A stretch of 64,000 nt of DNA from Collinsella sp944321445 (GTDB taxonomy: Bacteria; Actinomycetota; Coriobacteriia; Coriobacteriales; Coriobacteriaceae), in the NCBI RefSeq assembly GCF_030371825.1, contig NZ_JAUDDM010000003.1; one strand, 5' to 3'. A program made the translations under genes and the position numbers. The notes beneath the pieces are model-generated. The model saw only the letters and a program-made list of their open reading frames with translations, was not told where the DNA came from and did no database searches. Shown piece by piece: positions 54,148 to 63,078 of the stretch. The number at the start of each line of letters is the position of its first letter. Position 1 is the first letter of the stretch.

Positions 54148-55404
54148 TTAATACGCGAGCTCCGGGTACAGCGGGTGCGCTGCAAGCATCTCGGACGTGC
54201 GCGTGCGGATTCCATCCAGCTCGGCATCGTCCTGGGCATGAAACACCGCGCGCGCGATAAGCTCGCCAATCTCGTAGAACTCATTGCGCGTGAACCCGCG
54301 CGCCGTCGCAGCTGCAGAACCCACACGAATGCCGCTCGTCACGAACGGCGAGCGCGGCTCGCCCGGGATGGCGTTCTTGTTGACCGTAAGGCCCACGCGC
54401 TCCAACAGACGCTCGGCATCCTTGCCGGTCACATCGGCAGGCGTCAGATCTACCAGGCACAGGTGGTTGTCCGTCCCGCCGGAAACCAAGCGCAGGCCAC
54501 CCGCGATAAGCCCCTCCCCCATAGCGGCAGAGTTCTCCACCACGTGCTCGATATAGGCGTGGAACTCGGGCGTGAGCGCCTCGCCAAATGCCGCCGCCTT
54601 GCCGGCGATCACATGCATGAGCGGACCGCCCTGCGTCCCGGGGAACACCGCCTTGTCGACCGCGCGTGCGATCTCCTCATCGTTGGTAAGGATGAAACCG
54701 CCGCGCGGACCGCGAAGCGTCTTATGGCTTGTGGAGGTCACGATATCGGCATAATCCAACGGAGAAGGATGCGCGCCGGTAGCAACGAGGCCGGCGATGT
54801 GCGCCATGTCCACCATGAGCTTCGCACCCACGCTGTGGGCGATATCGGCCAGGCGCGCGAAGTCAATGGTGCGCGGATATGCCGAAGCGCCGCCCACGAT
54901 GAGCGCGGGGCGCTCGGCGCGCGCCAGGCACTCGAGCTCGTCGTAATCGATGGTCTCGGTTTCAAGGCTGAGCCCGTACGGGATGAAGCGGTACAGGGTG
55001 CCTGAATAGTTGACGGGACTTCCGTGGGTCAAGTGCCCGCCCTGGTCCAGGCTCATGCCCAACACCGTGTCTCCCAGCTTGATGAGCGCCGTGTAGGCGG
55101 CCATGTTGGCGTTGGCGCCCGAATGGGGCTGTACGTTGGCAAACGCGCAGTTGAAGAGCTTGCAGGCGCGCTCGATGGCAAGGCTTTCCACCCGGTCGAC
55201 GCGCTCGCATCCGCCGTAGTAGCGCCTGCCTGGATACCCTTCCGCGTATTTGTTCGTGAGCACGCTGCCCACTGCCTCCATGACGGAAGGACTCGTGAAA
55301 TTCTCGGATGCAATGAGCTCGATGGATTCGCGCTGGCGGTCGAGCTCTGCCCCCAGCAGGGCGTTGAGCTCGGGATCGGTCACACTTAGATGCTCAAGGG
55401 GCAT
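54148..55404 (-). CDS. glyA: Serine hydroxymethyltransferase
   Basis: PLP enzyme that makes glycine and methylene-THF from serine. 418 residues. SENFTSPSV, KYAEGYPGRRYYGGCE, and the PLP lysine Lys228 in TSTSHKTLRGPRGG are all present. Start at ATG 55404 with AAGGAGG; an open frame continuing far upstream is antisense to the next gene. Monocistronic, with a hairpin after it. Confidence 0.98.
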   Translation of the reverse strand: MPLEHLSVTDPELNALLGAELDRQRESIELIASENFTSPSVMEAVGSVLTNKYAEGYPGRRYYGGCERVDRVESLAIERACKLFNCAFANVQPHSGANANMAAYTALIKLGDTVLGMSLDQGGHLTHGSPVNYSGTLYRFIPYGLSLETETIDYDELECLARAERPALIVGGASAYPRTIDFARLADIAHSVGAKLMVDMAHIAGLVATGAHPSPLDYADIVTSTSHKTLRGPRGGFILTNDEEIARAVDKAVFPGTQGGPLMHVIAGKAAAFGEALTPEFHAYIEHVVENSAAMGEGLIAGGLRLVSGGTDNHLCLVDLTPADVTGKDAERLLERVGLTVNKNAIPGEPRSPFVTSGIRVGSAAATARGFTRNEFYEIGELIARAVFHAQDDAELDGIRTRTSEMLAAHPLYPELAY

Positions 55405-55650
55405 GGCGGCCTCCTTCAGATCGCAGGAATCGGGACCCTTCACGCCACCGCCGCGGCGACAACGCGGTGCTTCGACCCTACGCCTCTGACACCGCCTTGC
55501 GCAAGCTCGAATCCGCAAGCGCGCAGCGTCGTCCATCGACCGGCTTCTCGCCAGCGGGATTCCGTTCTTCTGAGTTTGGAGATGGCCCTCGTCCGTGCAC
55601 AACGTATACTGCTGTGGAACGAAGATTGACGGCTCCGATTGGTGGCATCC

Positions 55651-56622
55651 ATGGCGCGATACGACACACAAATCGATCCCTTTAACGCCGGCGAGCCGGA
55701 TATGCCGTGGGACGACCCCGAATCGTACATCGGCGAGGAAGAGAATGAGCCCGCCACCGACTCCGAAGGCTATCAGAGCCCGGTAAAGCAGCCCGACAAC
55801 TATGACGCGCCCAGCGACGACGCGCCCTCCCAGGGCTCGAAGCGGCTGCAAGAAAAGCGGGGACAGAGCGTCAACCGCGACAGCCGCCCCACGCCTCCCG
55901 TGGCGAACAGCAGGAAAAACGGATGCGGCTGTATCCTCACCGTCATCGTCGTCGTGGTGCTCCTGAACGTCCTCGTCCCCGCGCTGGCGTTTATGCCCCG
56001 CTGTGCGAGCTTGGACATCGGCGATGACAACATCGAGGTCACCTGGGATCTTGAGGACGAAGAGGCGCTCGACCCCGACCAGCTCACGGCGGATGAACGC
56101 TCGCTCGAAGAGCAGTGCGCAGCCACGCTCGACAGTATCGCGTCGGGAGGCGGTGACGCGCGCACGCGCGTTGCCGAGCACTTTGCGCAAACGTTCCAGC
56201 AGCGCACCGGCTATGCGGTCGGAGAATTCTCCATCGACACGAACGCCTATGCGGAATGGGCGACCGAGGGACTTTCGTACCGAATCGAAAGCGTCTACGT
56301 GTTCGATGAGCCGGGCACCGCCCCCGGAACGGTGTACTTCGAGGCCACCACGGCCGACATCGCCGGGTTCACCGAGGAGTTCTACGAGCGGGCGTACACG
56401 TACCTCAGCGAGCAGGACCTCCACGGCGCAGGCGTCTCCGCGCTCAGCAACGCGCAGCGCTCGGGTTTGCAAGAGATTTTCAACGACCTGCTGGACAAGT
56501 ATCGCGACCGCACGTCGGACGAGCTGTTCGCAGGGCTGGAGTTCAACCGCGTCGGCGACGCATGGGCCGTCACGGACGAAAGCTACAGCGAGGCCGTGCA
56601 GCACATGTTCTGGCTGTATTAA
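55651..56622 (+). CDS. Single-pass membrane protein of unknown function
   Basis: 323 residues. An acidic, Pro/Asp-rich cytoplasmic N-terminus (1-90), one membrane helix (about 97-117, ILTVIVVVVLLNVLVPALAF), then an extracellular domain with acidic start (EVTWDLEDEEALDPDQL) and a mixed alpha/beta C-terminal part ending FNRVGDAWAVTDESYSEAV. No family recognised. -10 box TATACT at 55605-55610; ribosome site GGTGG. Topology resembles the ribbon proteins but there is no zinc ribbon. Confidence 0.7.
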   Translation: MARYDTQIDPFNAGEPDMPWDDPESYIGEEENEPATDSEGYQSPVKQPDNYDAPSDDAPSQGSKRLQEKRGQSVNRDSRPTPPVANSRKNGCGCILTVIVVVVLLNVLVPALAFMPRCASLDIGDDNIEVTWDLEDEEALDPDQLTADERSLEEQCAATLDSIASGGGDARTRVAEHFAQTFQQRTGYAVGEFSIDTNAYAEWATEGLSYRIESVYVFDEPGTAPGTVYFEATTADIAGFTEEFYERAYTYLSEQDLHGAGVSALSNAQRSGLQEIFNDLLDKYRDRTSDELFAGLEFNRVGDAWAVTDESYSEAVQHMFWLY

Positions 56623-56649
56623 ACGTGCGGCGCACGGCGCGCGAACGAT

Positions 56650-57489
56650 TTACGCCTCGCCGGCGACACGCGCGATGTGCATGGCGAGATAGCCCACCTC
56701 GAGCTCGCTCACCGGCTTGTCCATGAGCTTTTCCATCTCGGCGCACACGGCGGCGGCTGCCGCATAGCTGTTCGGTGCGCTTTGGCGAATGGTTGCGTTC
56801 ACGTCGATGCCCAGGCACTCTCCGCGAATGATGCGCGTCGCCATGTACTTCACGTGCGTCATGAGCCGGTTGTAGTCGAATGACGACACGTCGATCGCCG
56901 CGCCCGTGATGCGCTCGACCGCGTCGATGCAAGCGCGCGTGAGCTGCGCCACCTGCATGGCCTGACTCACGTGCACGGCATCGAGCGACGAATGCACATG
57001 CAGCGCGATGAGCCCCACCTCGTCATCTCCGAGCCCTATGCCCAGACGCTCGCCCAAGTCGTCGACACCGCACTTGGCAACCTCGAATTCCTGGGGAAAC
57101 AGCGCGCGGATATCCTCGGTGAGCGGATTGCTGAGCGCATTGCCGTCACGCACGCGCGCCACGGCGAAAGCCAGATGGTCGGCAAGCGGAAGCAGCATCT
57201 TGGGATCCGCCTTGCCAAACGTTGCGCGAACGTCCTCGAAGATATCCTCTGCCACATCCAAAACCGCTGGGTCCATGCCCTCGAGCACCTCACGCGTCGT
57301 GCCACGGCCGTCGGTTGCCTGTGAGAGCAGATAGAGCTGGACCGCATCTGCATCCCCGAAGCTCTCGACGCGCTCGCCCGGCTTGCGCCCAAAGCCGATG
57401 CCGCGCCCCACGACCAGGTATTCCTGGCCGTCTTCAACCCGAAATGCCAAAAGCGCGTTGTGGTTGAGCGGTTTGGTGACGCGATACAT
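56650..57489 (-). CDS. glcT: PRD-containing transcription antiterminator, BglG/GlcT type
   Basis: 279 residues. N-terminal RNA-binding CAT domain (1-55, MYRVTKPLNHNALLAFRVED), then two PTS regulation domains with the four phosphorylatable histidines visible: His105 (ADHLAF), His164 (ALHVHSS), His212 (MTHVKY) and His271 (AMHIAR). It should bind the antiterminator RNA at 59937-59965 upstream of the PTS gene when sugar is present. It lies just downstream of that PTS gene on the same strand, behind a terminator. Start at ATG 57489 with AGAGAGG. Confidence 0.92.
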   Translation of the reverse strand: MYRVTKPLNHNALLAFRVEDGQEYLVVGRGIGFGRKPGERVESFGDADAVQLYLLSQATDGRGTTREVLEGMDPAVLDVAEDIFEDVRATFGKADPKMLLPLADHLAFAVARVRDGNALSNPLTEDIRALFPQEFEVAKCGVDDLGERLGIGLGDDEVGLIALHVHSSLDAVHVSQAMQVAQLTRACIDAVERITGAAIDVSSFDYNRLMTHVKYMATRIIRGECLGIDVNATIRQSAPNSYAAAAAVCAEMEKLMDKPVSELEVGYLAMHIARVAGEA

Positions 57490-57530
57490 GAACGACCTCT
57501 CTGGTTGCAGCGATGCGCGCGAGGGCGCCG

Positions 57531-57568
57531 GATAAAGCGCGCCCGCCCCGTGGCAGGACGGGCGCGCT
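57531..57568 (-). terminator. Terminator between PTS gene and antiterminator gene
   Basis: Minus strand AGCGCGCCCG / CGGGCGCGCT perfect 10-bp stem followed by TTTAT; probably partial, letting some transcripts reach glcT. Confidence 0.7.
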
Positions 57569-57588
57569 CAAGCGAGCAAAAGCCCGCG

Positions 57589-59745
57589 CTATGCCTCGAA
57601 AATGTCGACAGCGAGCAGATCGTCGCCCTGATTCACCTGGCCAAACGCCAGCTGGCGCACCTCGTGCTTGCCGTCGGTGGCGGTAACCAACACGGGCGTG
57701 GAAACGCTCGGCGCGTTGGCGCGGATGTAATCGAGGTCGAACGTCAACAGTGTATCACCGCGCTTGACCTCGTCGCCCTGCGCGACGCAAGCGGTGAAGC
57801 CCTTGCCGCCCAGCTTGACGGTGTCGATGCCCACGTGGCACAGGATTCCCGTTCCGTCCGGAAGCTCCAGGCCGACCGCGTGCTTGGTGTCGAACACGAA
57901 GGCGACCTTGGCATCGCACGGGGCAACGAGCTCGCCGGTCGCGGGCACCACGCAGGCACCGTCGCCCATCATCTTCTGGGCAAAGACGGCATCGGGGCAC
58001 GCCGTGATGGAGAGCGCCTCGCCGGCAAGCGGGCTGCCCAGGGTGATGGTGGCCACGGGCTCACGCGGGGCCTGCGGCTCTGCGGGCTGCTCGGGCTCAG
58101 CCTGCGCCACGGGGGCGCTGTCGGCATGGGCAGCCGCCGGCAGCGCCGCCAAATACGCCTCGAGGTCGGTCTTGATGACGTTCACCTGCGGTCCGTACAC
58201 CACCTGCACGCCTTCGCCGCGCTTGATGACGCCGGCGGCGCCGGTTGCCTTGAGCTGGCCTTCGTTTACCAGCGAGCCATCGTGCACCGTCACGCGCAGG
58301 CGGGTGGCGCAGCAGTCGACGTCACGGATGTTCGCGGCGCCGCCCAGACCTGCTGCAATCTGCGCCGAGCGCTCGTCGTCACCCGCAGAACCGGATGCGG
58401 CGCCGGCCTTCTCGCCCTCCTTGCGGGCGTTATAGTCGGCCTTGGTGTAGAGCTTGGTCTCGGCGTCGCCCTCCTCGCGACCGGGCGTCGCGAAGTTGAA
58501 CTTCTTGATGAGGAAGGTGAACAGCAGGTAGTACACGACGAAGAACGCGATGCCCAGCGGGATGATGAGCAGCCAGCTCGTCTTGTCGTTGCCCTGCAGG
58601 ATGCCGAACATGAACAGGTCGAGGAAACCGCCGGAGAACGTGAGGCCCACGGTGATGTTAAGCAGGTAGCAGAGCATATAGGCCAAGCCGGCGAACACGG
58701 TGGAGATGCCGAAGAGCACCGGCGCCACGAACAGGAAGCTGAACTCGAGCGGCTCGGTGATGCCGGTGAGCATGGAGGTCAGCGCCGCGGAGAGCAAAAG
58801 GCCACCCACAGCCTGTTTGCGCTCGGGCTTGGCAGCCTGGTACATGGCGAGCGCGGCACCCGGGAACGCGAAGATGTACAGGACGAACTCGCCGGTGAAG
58901 CACCAGGTGCCCGCCGTGGAGAAGTGCGTGACGGTGGGGTCGGCCAGCTGCGCGAAGAAGATGTTCTGGGCGCCATAGACCATCTGGCCGGCAACCTCCA
59001 TGGAACCGCCGACGGCCGTCTGCCAGAAGGGCAGGTAGAACACGTGATGCAGACCGAAGGGAATGAGCAGGCGCTTGATCATGCCGAACAGGAACACGCC
59101 CACAGGACCGGCGCTCGCCACGGCGTAGCCCAGCGCGTTGATACCGTCCTGGACGGGCTGCCAGATGAAGAACATGGCGATGCCCACGAACGTGAACACG
59201 ACGGTGGAGATGATGGGCACGAAGCGCGAGCCGCCGAAGAACGACAGCGCCTGGGGAAGCTGGATCTTATAGAACTTGTTGTGCAGCGCAGAGGTTCCCA
59301 GGCCCACGATGATGCCGCCGAACGCGCCCATCTGCAGCGAGGTGATGCCGAGCACGCTCGCGGTGGCGCCGTCGATGAACTGCTCGACCCCGCCGGTGAG
59401 GTCGATCATGGCCGAGATGGCCGAATGCATGACGAGGAACGCGACGGCGGCCGAAAGCGCCGCGACCTCCTTCTCGGCGCGCGCCATGCCGATGGCGACG
59501 CCCACGGCGAAAATGAGCGGTAGGTTGTCGAAAATCACGCCGCCGCAGGCAGAAAGCACCGTGAAGATGTCCCATGCGATGGTGCCGGGACCCATGATGC
59601 CCAGCAGGTTGTACGTGGCAAGGGTGGTCTCGTTGGTGAACGAGCTGCCGAGGCCCATAAGCAGGCCGGCCACCGGCAGGACCGCGATGGGAAGCATGAA
59701 CGAGCGACCCACGCGCTGAAGGATGCCAAAGATCTTGTCCTTCAT
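57589..59745 (-). CDS. ptsG: PTS EIICBA, glucose/N-acetylglucosamine type
   Basis: 718 residues, three domains in order: EIIC (1-about 410, ten helices, with GITEPLEFSFLFVAP sugar-site motif), EIIB (about 450-535, phospho-Cys in VDCCATRLRVTV), EIIA (about 575-718, active His in GILCHVGIDTVKLGGKGF). Imports and phosphorylates glucose or GlcNAc; the EIIA part could also serve MurP. Start at ATG 59745 with AGGAGG. Control by an antitermination leader is visible upstream. Confidence 0.95.
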   Translation of the reverse strand: MKDKIFGILQRVGRSFMLPIAVLPVAGLLMGLGSSFTNETTLATYNLLGIMGPGTIAWDIFTVLSACGGVIFDNLPLIFAVGVAIGMARAEKEVAALSAAVAFLVMHSAISAMIDLTGGVEQFIDGATASVLGITSLQMGAFGGIIVGLGTSALHNKFYKIQLPQALSFFGGSRFVPIISTVVFTFVGIAMFFIWQPVQDGINALGYAVASAGPVGVFLFGMIKRLLIPFGLHHVFYLPFWQTAVGGSMEVAGQMVYGAQNIFFAQLADPTVTHFSTAGTWCFTGEFVLYIFAFPGAALAMYQAAKPERKQAVGGLLLSAALTSMLTGITEPLEFSFLFVAPVLFGISTVFAGLAYMLCYLLNITVGLTFSGGFLDLFMFGILQGNDKTSWLLIIPLGIAFFVVYYLLFTFLIKKFNFATPGREEGDAETKLYTKADYNARKEGEKAGAASGSAGDDERSAQIAAGLGGAANIRDVDCCATRLRVTVHDGSLVNEGQLKATGAAGVIKRGEGVQVVYGPQVNVIKTDLEAYLAALPAAAHADSAPVAQAEPEQPAEPQAPREPVATITLGSPLAGEALSITACPDAVFAQKMMGDGACVVPATGELVAPCDAKVAFVFDTKHAVGLELPDGTGILCHVGIDTVKLGGKGFTACVAQGDEVKRGDTLLTFDLDYIRANAPSVSTPVLVTATDGKHEVRQLAFGQVNQGDDLLAVDIFEA

Positions 59746-59877
59746 GTACGCCTCCTAGCGTCAGTGCGTCCGTATGGACGCGGCTGTTCCCGGGAAGACC
59801 CGGGCCGAGCATCGCGTGCTTGCTCAAGGGGGCGCATGGATGGCGGGGCGTGCTGGTGAGCGCTTTCTGCCGGCATG

Positions 59878-59965
59878 AAAAAAGCACCGACCAACGACAA
59901 CACCCGCGACGACCACGCGCCGCCTCGAAAGCCGAAGGTTAGTGCCTGCCTACCAGTTACACGCC
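59878..59965 (-). promoter_or_regulatory. Ribonucleic antiterminator (RAT) and overlapping terminator before ptsG
   Basis: On the minus strand, GGCGTGTAACTGGTAGGCAG followed by GCACTAACC (59937-59965, 29 nt) matches the GlcT/LicT target RNA layout. Its last nine bases pair at eight of nine positions with GGTCGGTGC (59884-59892), which is followed by six T. Antiterminator and terminator are therefore mutually exclusive, as in the B. subtilis ptsG leader. Confidence 0.8.
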
Positions 59966-60071
59966 TTGCTATGCGATTCATGGTCATTCTGCCGTGGACG
60001 CGTATGGGTGCGGAAGAATGCCGGCGGCGAGTGGTCGATTTTTACGGGCAAACGGCATGTCCGCCGGCACA

Positions 60072-61340
60072 TCACCCCGTCCGAGCTGCGCGGGCATCGC
60101 TTGCGAAGGCAACGAGTTCGAGCGCGAGCGACGCCGCAGCGTACAGAGGCCACACGCCTGCGACGCCGAACGCTGCGACCACCCAGCCGCCCGTGGCCGA
60201 CGCGAGAGCGCCCCCGCCGCGCAGGGCGAGCGACTGCACGGACGCCATTCCGGCGCGCTCTTCGGAGGGCACGGCGTTGTGCAGCACCGTTTGCTCGATG
60301 ACGCTTCGCGCGGCGATGCACACGTAATAGAGCAGATAGACCGCCGCAAAGAGCCAAACGTTCGTCGTGAAGGCGAACAGCAGCAGGCAAATCGCGGCAG
60401 CCGCGTGCACAAGACCGTACAGCATGCGGCGTCCTTGGCGGCCCAGCGCCTGCGAAAGCGAAGCGCCCCAGCGCATGGCGGCGCTGCTCCCCAGCGCCGC
60501 AGCAATCATGCCCGCGCAGTTGAGGGGACCGAGTATCCACTCGCAACCCACACCGGCGAGCTGCTGGAACGCGAGCTGCCAGTAGGTTTCGACTGCGAGC
60601 ATGACGATGCCGGCAGACGTGGAGTTGACGAGCACCAGGCGCACGTCGCCCGGGGCAGCGAGGGTCGCGCGCATATCGGCAAGCGCCGCGGCTATGCTGG
60701 AGCGCTTGCCGATATGCCGCACGTCGCGCGGGAACAGGATGGCCGCCCCGACGAGCACGCACGCCGTCGCGCCCACAACGGCGCAGATGAGCAGAGCATA
60801 GCTCGCATCGAGCGAAGCGAGCAGGCCGCCCGCAAGCGCCCCGATGCCCACACCGCCAGACTCGAGCAGGGCGAGCCTGCCGTTCAGAATATCCAGCGCG
60901 GCACAGCGCCCCCTCGCATCACCGTGATCGGCCACCACACGGTCGAGCTCGATTGCCTCGAGCGTTCCCGTGCGCGCTGCCAGCGCAAGACCGCGAAGCG
61001 CACTCGACACCACCACGACGGCGATACCCGGCGGCAGCAACAGCACAAGATGCGCCACGACCTGCAGCGCCATCGCCCAGCAAAAGAGCCGGCGACGGCC
61101 GAGCGCGTCGGCGGCGACACCGCTCGGCACCTCGCAGACGGCGGTGACCACCAGCGTGACGCCCATCACGAGCGGCAGTGTTGCGAAGGTCGCGCCGCGG
61201 GCGAGCAGCATGAGCGAAAGCACCGGCGTCTCCAGGCCAATGCTCGCATTGAGCAGTAAGAACACCATCGCATGTGAGAGCGGGAGCACGCCAGCCGGTC
61301 GGCGTGTGTCCGACTTCGTCCGCATACTTCTCGTTTTCAT
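60072..61340 (-). CDS. MFS transporter
   Basis: 422 residues, about 12 membrane helices. Loop 2-3 motif GVAADALGRRRLF is the MFS signature; no substrate-specific features. Could be a drug or metabolite exporter. Start at ATG 61340 with GGAGGAG 6 nt away. It lies directly downstream of the ArsR-type gene on the same strand and is probably controlled by it. A 9-bp inverted repeat (60019-60069) follows the stop. Confidence 0.88.
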   Translation of the reverse strand: MKTRSMRTKSDTRRPAGVLPLSHAMVFLLLNASIGLETPVLSLMLLARGATFATLPLVMGVTLVVTAVCEVPSGVAADALGRRRLFCWAMALQVVAHLVLLLPPGIAVVVVSSALRGLALAARTGTLEAIELDRVVADHGDARGRCAALDILNGRLALLESGGVGIGALAGGLLASLDASYALLICAVVGATACVLVGAAILFPRDVRHIGKRSSIAAALADMRATLAAPGDVRLVLVNSTSAGIVMLAVETYWQLAFQQLAGVGCEWILGPLNCAGMIAAALGSSAAMRWGASLSQALGRQGRRMLYGLVHAAAAICLLLFAFTTNVWLFAAVYLLYYVCIAARSVIEQTVLHNAVPSEERAGMASVQSLALRGGGALASATGGWVVAAFGVAGVWPLYAAASLALELVAFASDARAARTG

Positions 61341-61426
61341 AGCAGACTCCTCCCCACCCCGCGCGGTGCGCGAGGCGCAATGCGACATGACATGTTCGGT
61401 TGTAGAGATAGCGCTATCCCTCGCGC

Positions 61427-61996
61427 TTACTCCTCGGGCTGGCGATGCGGGAAGAACATCAGGCTGAACTCCCAGGGCACCGCGCCTTCCCGGGGCGATT
61501 CGTGCGCCTCCAGAAACGCGGCGATGCGGCGCTGGAGCTCGTGCGCCTCCTCCTCGGTGAGGTACACGAAGCCGTCGCGCAGGTCGCCGTGAGCCAGGCC
61601 GAGCTCCTCCTCGCGATCGATTTCAGACGATGCGATGTAGGAACGCAGCGCGTCGTAGGTGCGCTGATGGAGGTAATCGACCAGGAAGGCCTTCTCCTCC
61701 TGCAGGTCGTCGCGCGCACCAGCGCGGACGTTCACCGACGTAGGGATGAAACGCCAGTACTTGGCCGTGATGCCGCGAATGAGCTCGGTGTGGTCGAGCT
61801 CGACCAGCCCGAGCTTCTCGAGCTTTTTCATGTGGTGCGTGACCGACGAGGCGGAGATGCCCATGGCGTCGGCCAGCTGCTTGCAGGTGGCCGGGCGCGC
61901 CATCACCTGCATCTCGTGCAGCAGGCGCTGCCGTTGCGGATTCATATAGATGTCGAGCTGTTCACGCGTGGTGATGTCGAGGCTGGCTTGCGGCAT
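61427..61996 (-). CDS. ArsR-like winged-helix regulator
   Basis: 189 residues. Winged helix (about 20-75) with KQLADAMGISASSVTHHMKK, then a longer C-terminal helical region (about 85-175) not typical of metal-sensing ArsR; no Cys metal site. Start at ATG 61996 with AAAGGAG. It has a consensus-like promoter overlapped by a perfect inverted repeat, a classic self-repression layout. Likely controls the MFS gene downstream. Confidence 0.86.
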   Translation of the reverse strand: MPQASLDITTREQLDIYMNPQRQRLLHEMQVMARPATCKQLADAMGISASSVTHHMKKLEKLGLVELDHTELIRGITAKYWRFIPTSVNVRAGARDDLQEEKAFLVDYLHQRTYDALRSYIASSEIDREEELGLAHGDLRDGFVYLTEEEAHELQRRIAAFLEAHESPREGAVPWEFSLMFFPHRQPEE

Positions 61997-62022
61997 GGGA
62001 CTCCTTTCATTTGTTACACGCT

Positions 62023-62051
62023 ATAGTACGTTACACATTCTGTAACGTCAA
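62023..62051 (-). promoter_or_regulatory. Promoter and overlapping operator of the ArsR-like gene
   Basis: TTGACG (62046-62051), 17-nt spacer, TACTAT (62023-62028). The inverted repeat ACGTTACA-N5-TGTAACGT (62028-62048) covers the spacer, and another TGTTACAC half site lies at 62012-62019. Confidence 0.8.
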
Positions 62052-62115
62052 GGGTAAACTGTTCCCACACCGCCGAGCATTTCTCGTACAGGCACGCATA
62101 TCCTTTACCGTATCT

Positions 62116-62184
62116 TTGCAAAGCATACTTGTCTAATTTTGCAAAGCTTGCTATGCTTATATTGCAAAGCTAGCTTGTCATTTC
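62116..62184 (+). promoter_or_regulatory. Three 23-bp tandem repeats starting TTGCAAAGC
   Basis: TTGCAAAGC begins at 62116, 62139 and 62162, exactly 23 nt apart, directly upstream of the XRE gene at 62213. The first copy is part of the palindrome CTTTGCAAAG. Candidate binding array for the XRE protein. Confidence 0.7.
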
Positions 62185-62212
62185 CGTTGCAAGCAAGGGC
62201 GGAAGGAGGGAT

Positions 62213-62422
62213 ATGCGCACGAGAATTAAAGAGCTCAGGCGTGCCAACAAGCTCTCTCAGGCCGAATTGGCAGACGCCGTCGGAACCACAAGGCAAACCA
62301 TCACCTCGATCGAAATAGGAAAGTACACGGCATCCCTCCCGCTTGCCTACAAGATTTCTCGCTATTTCGGACTCGCCATCGAAGAGGTTTTCGATTTTTC
62401 GGAAATCGACGGAGAGCTGTAG
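62213..62422 (+). CDS. Small XRE-family transcriptional regulator
   Basis: 69 residues, a single helix-turn-helix: IKELRRANKLSQAELADAVG then TRQTITSIEIGKYTASLPLA and EEVFDFSE. Typical of compact regulators paired with a membrane protein. GGAGGG precedes ATG 62213. Followed 41 nt later by a four-helix membrane protein gene on the same strand. Confidence 0.92.
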   Translation: MRTRIKELRRANKLSQAELADAVGTTRQTITSIEIGKYTASLPLAYKISRYFGLAIEEVFDFSEIDGEL

Positions 62423-62463
62423 GCATCCAACGTGTCGGGAGGCCATCACAGACAGGAGCCATC

Positions 62464-62955
62464 ATGAACAAGAGTCTCTATACCCTGCACGAGCAGACAG
62501 CCAAACGACTTCGAGGAGAGACGGTCAGCCTCGTGCTGCTCATCGCCGTCTTCATCGCCATCTTACTGCTCACGCTGGACAACGCGCTCCCCGCGGCACA
62601 CGGCGACCCGTTCGTCTCGAGCTTTCTGGGCGGCGCCCTGTGCGGGCTGCTCGCCACGGCGGCGGTCGTCACCCTTGCCAAGATTGTCGAGCTGCGCCGA
62701 GCGCTGACCTCCGATATCGAACTGCGACGCCTTCATGCCAAGGAGAACGACGAGCTCGCACGCCATCAGGAAGCAGAAGTCAGCCGTCTGCTCGCCCGCG
62801 CGCAGCTGCCGATCTTCGTCATCTGCATCGTCGTCGCCGGCGCCTTGAGCCGCGAGGCGATGATCGGGGTGGCCACACTCGCCGTCGCCTGCTCTCTCGC
62901 GCGCATCGCCATCCGCCTGCATGTCAAGCGCTCCTACCATACTGCCGAGGAATAA
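62464..62955 (+). CDS. Four-helix membrane protein next to the XRE regulator
   Basis: 163 residues: two helices (about 22-40 and 53-70), a charged middle segment (EIELRRLHAKENDELARHQE-like, 85-105), two more helices (about 112-128 and 132-150). AGGAG before ATG 62464. No transporter signature; such XRE/membrane pairs are common but their role is not established. Confidence 0.8.
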   Translation: MNKSLYTLHEQTAKRLRGETVSLVLLIAVFIAILLLTLDNALPAAHGDPFVSSFLGGALCGLLATAAVVTLAKIVELRRALTSDIELRRLHAKENDELARHQEAEVSRLLARAQLPIFVICIVVAGALSREAMIGVATLAVACSLARIAIRLHVKRSYHTAEE

Positions 62956-63078
62956 TCGTATCCATCCTGACCTGCAGGGCAACCATCAGTTGACACTTGT
63001 TGGGACAGGCAGGGCATAACCCGGCGAAGCGCCCGGTACAATCACAGCAGAGGCGAGAAATCAATGAGGAGGCCGACG

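Noticed and set aside
62116..62184. CRISPR-like array
   Set aside because: Only three short 9-bp identities with 14-bp variable parts; too short for repeats and spacers and no cas genes. Better read as operators.
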